Below, in pieces: positions 14,019-15,042 of a stretch of DNA of 15,042 nucleotides; the first letter of the stretch is position 1; every line of letters starts with the position of its first letter. This stretch comes from Clostridiales bacterium UBA1380 (GTDB lineage: Bacteria; Bacillota; Clostridia; Oscillospirales; CAG-272). The notes beneath the pieces are model-generated. The model made no database searches. It was given only the letters and a program-made list of their open reading frames with translations, and was not told the DNA's origin. A program made the position numbers and the translations under genes. The DNA lies in assembly GCA_002305445.1 (NCBI GenBank), contig DBRA01000039.1, positions 771 to 15,812 on the forward strand. The letters run 5' to 3'.

Positions 14019-14745
14019 ATGGCAGGACGGATTCCGAACGGTTTATCGATACCGCCCTTGCCGTCGAATTTGAAATGGCCGTCTTCAAGATCGCATATGC
14101 CGGAAATCATAATTCCGCCCTGGTCAAATCCGTTTCCGCAAAAGCCCATTATATTCGCTACACAATATTCATTAGCTCCTACTGACCTCAGCCAACAATT
14201 TTGAACCACGCCTGTATCATCGACGGCGCGGCGATTTACATTGAATTCATCATCGATCCACGGCAAAAATTCGTCCTTGCACCAGTCGCCCCACGGAGAA
14301 GGATACATATAGCGGGTTTTTATTTGTCCGCTGTCGCCGAAGTATTTTACTATCTCATCTATTGACAGGAGAAATATCCTGTCCTTCGTCGGATTTCCGC
14401 CGGGAGTGCCGTACCACGGATTGTCATGATTTTCATTTGTCACCTCGAGGATTCTGGCGCGGTCGGACTCGTCAAAGGACTCGAAAAACTCGCCGTTCAG
14501 ATAGCGGCGCATATCGCAGGCTTCCCATGTTATAGCGGCTTCCTCGTGATGATACGGTCTATGTTCTATAACCTTTTCTGTTACGATAAGCATTCTGTCC
14601 GGCTGATTATCAAGAACGAACCAGTCATATTTGCCGAATCGTATTTTTCCGCCCGGCGGAATCGGTATCGGTCTTATCGGCGCGCCGCAGAACGGGCACA
14701 TCTCACGGTTTGCGGATCTTCTTTTTTGCATCTCGGACAATTCAT
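14003..14745 (-). CDS. Zinc-ribbon / DUF6273 protein, interrupted by an apparent -1 frameshift
   Basis: The DUF6273 domain is clear: FGKYDWFVLD at its start, ITWEACDMRRYLNGEFFESF (the W-E-x-S/C-x-x-R-x-YLN motif), DRIFLLSIDEI, and the closing GIRPAMWLKK. This frame stays open back to an ATG at 14818, but that start lies deep in the upstream gene. A better start is the ATG at 14745, with GGAGGG (14753-14758) 7 bases away and an ATGA overlap with the upstream stop. It encodes MNCPRCKK in a different frame. A -1 shift at the A6 run (14722-14727) joins it to RRSANREMCPFCGAPI and gives CxxC-x10-CxxC, the usual zinc-ribbon spacing. The shifted protein would have 247 residues. The role of DUF6273 is unknown. 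Confidence 0.8.
14722..14727 (-). other. A6 run at the frame change in the zinc-ribbon/DUF6273 gene
   Basis: On the minus strand the codons read TGC AAA AAA GAA in the start frame. Slipping back one base on the A run gives AAA followed by AGA AGA TCC in the DUF6273 frame. One additional A would have the same effect, so a true slip, transcriptional slippage, a mutation or a base-calling error are all possible. Confidence 0.6.
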
Positions 14746-15011
14746 CTTTCAGCCCTCCGTTTTTCATGGAATAATAACAAACGCTCGAACGCGTTTCTGT
14801 AAACTTCGCTTTTAGCATCCCTGCCTTGATACAGTGCGCATGGAAAGTCTATGCAATAACCGCAATGCGCTATTTGTTTTTCTTTGCAACAGTTGCGGTA
14901 TTTACAATGATTGCGGTCTCTCCAATAACAATTGTTATCAGTGTTCCAGCAGCCGGTACAAAATGGGGAGCATTTCAATACCGCTTCCGCCCCTTCGTTT
15001 TCCCCGACCAA
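14742..15011 (-). CDS. Cysteine-rich DUF3795-like protein, N-terminus uncertain
   Basis: The frame encodes up to 89 residues from a TTG at 15011; an in-frame stop lies at 15021-15023, so it does not continue to the window edge. A second TTG at 14978 is an alternative start. Neither has a good ribosome site. The core has about 11 cysteines: KCSPFCTGC, then CYW, CKYRNCCKEKQIAHCGYC and DFPC. 'C..C' pairs followed by EK-x-I-x-x-C-x-x-C-x-x-x-PC are typical of the C-terminal half of DUF3795 proteins, thought to bind metal. The N-terminal half of that family (YCGLxCxxCP) is missing, so the gene may be truncated or frame-shifted near 15021. Its stop overlaps the start of the next gene (ATGA). Confidence 0.6.
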   Translation of the reverse strand: MVGENEGAEAVLKCSPFCTGCWNTDNNCYWRDRNHCKYRNCCKEKQIAHCGYCIDFPCALYQGRDAKSEVYRNAFERLLLFHEKRRAER

Positions 15012-15042
15012 GCCTTGGCTTTAAAACTACGGAAGCATATCT

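Noticed and set aside
1..15042. CRISPR array, insertion sequence or phage genes
   Set aside because: No regularly spaced repeats, transposase or integrase motifs, or terminal inverted repeats were seen on either strand.

Overview
The window reads as a chromosomal segment of a GC-rich anaerobic Clostridia-like bacterium (Firmicutes). The grounds are a V/A-type (not F-type) ATP synthase, a CotH-family lipoprotein, an S-layer-homology (SLH) surface protein with Big_2/MBG-type domains, a clostridial-style ferredoxin, DUF6273- and DUF3795-type proteins, strong GGAGG ribosome binding sites and frequent use of AUA for isoleucine. The species cannot be named from this sequence alone.

Layout. 1-1607: the 3' end of what is probably V-type ATPase subunit A, then complete subunit B and an intrinsic terminator. 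The operon stops at B, with no D subunit behind it. 1708-4409: three co-oriented genes, a CotH-like lipoprotein, a CatA-type acetyltransferase-fold protein and a flavodoxin-like protein. The last two overlap by ATGA, and a strong terminator follows. 4410-5616: a 387-base gap holding a perfect 14-bp palindrome, then a two-cluster ferredoxin protein and its terminator. 5750-7226: a divergent pair, a GyrI-like effector-binding protein on the minus strand and a cysteine-rich CxC protein on the plus strand. Clear promoters lie between them. 7388-8242: a TetR-family regulator on the minus strand, whose control region holds two promoters facing each other across a 21-bp inverted repeat. 8243-12589: a 1448-residue SLH surface protein. 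12888-13603: an NQO1/MdaB-like flavoprotein and a bidirectional terminator. 13604-13764: a tRNA-like 3' end (minus strand) with no ordinary 5' half. 13815-15011: three overlapping minus-strand genes (cysteine-rich DUF3795-like, zinc-ribbon/DUF6273, and a small unknown ORF).

Functional reading. The left part is energy metabolism. The middle is a set of small redox or cofactor proteins (flavodoxin-like, ferredoxin, CxC protein, NADPH:quinone-type flavoprotein), each with its own promoter or terminator. The TetR gene and the SLH gene share a control region and may be linked. The most unusual feature is at the right end. The zinc-ribbon/DUF6273 gene has its best start (GGAGGG ribosome site and ATGA overlap with the upstream gene) in a different frame from its main domain. 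A -1 shift at an A6 run would rebuild a CxxC-x10-CxxC zinc ribbon, so this is either slippage or a one-base sequence error.
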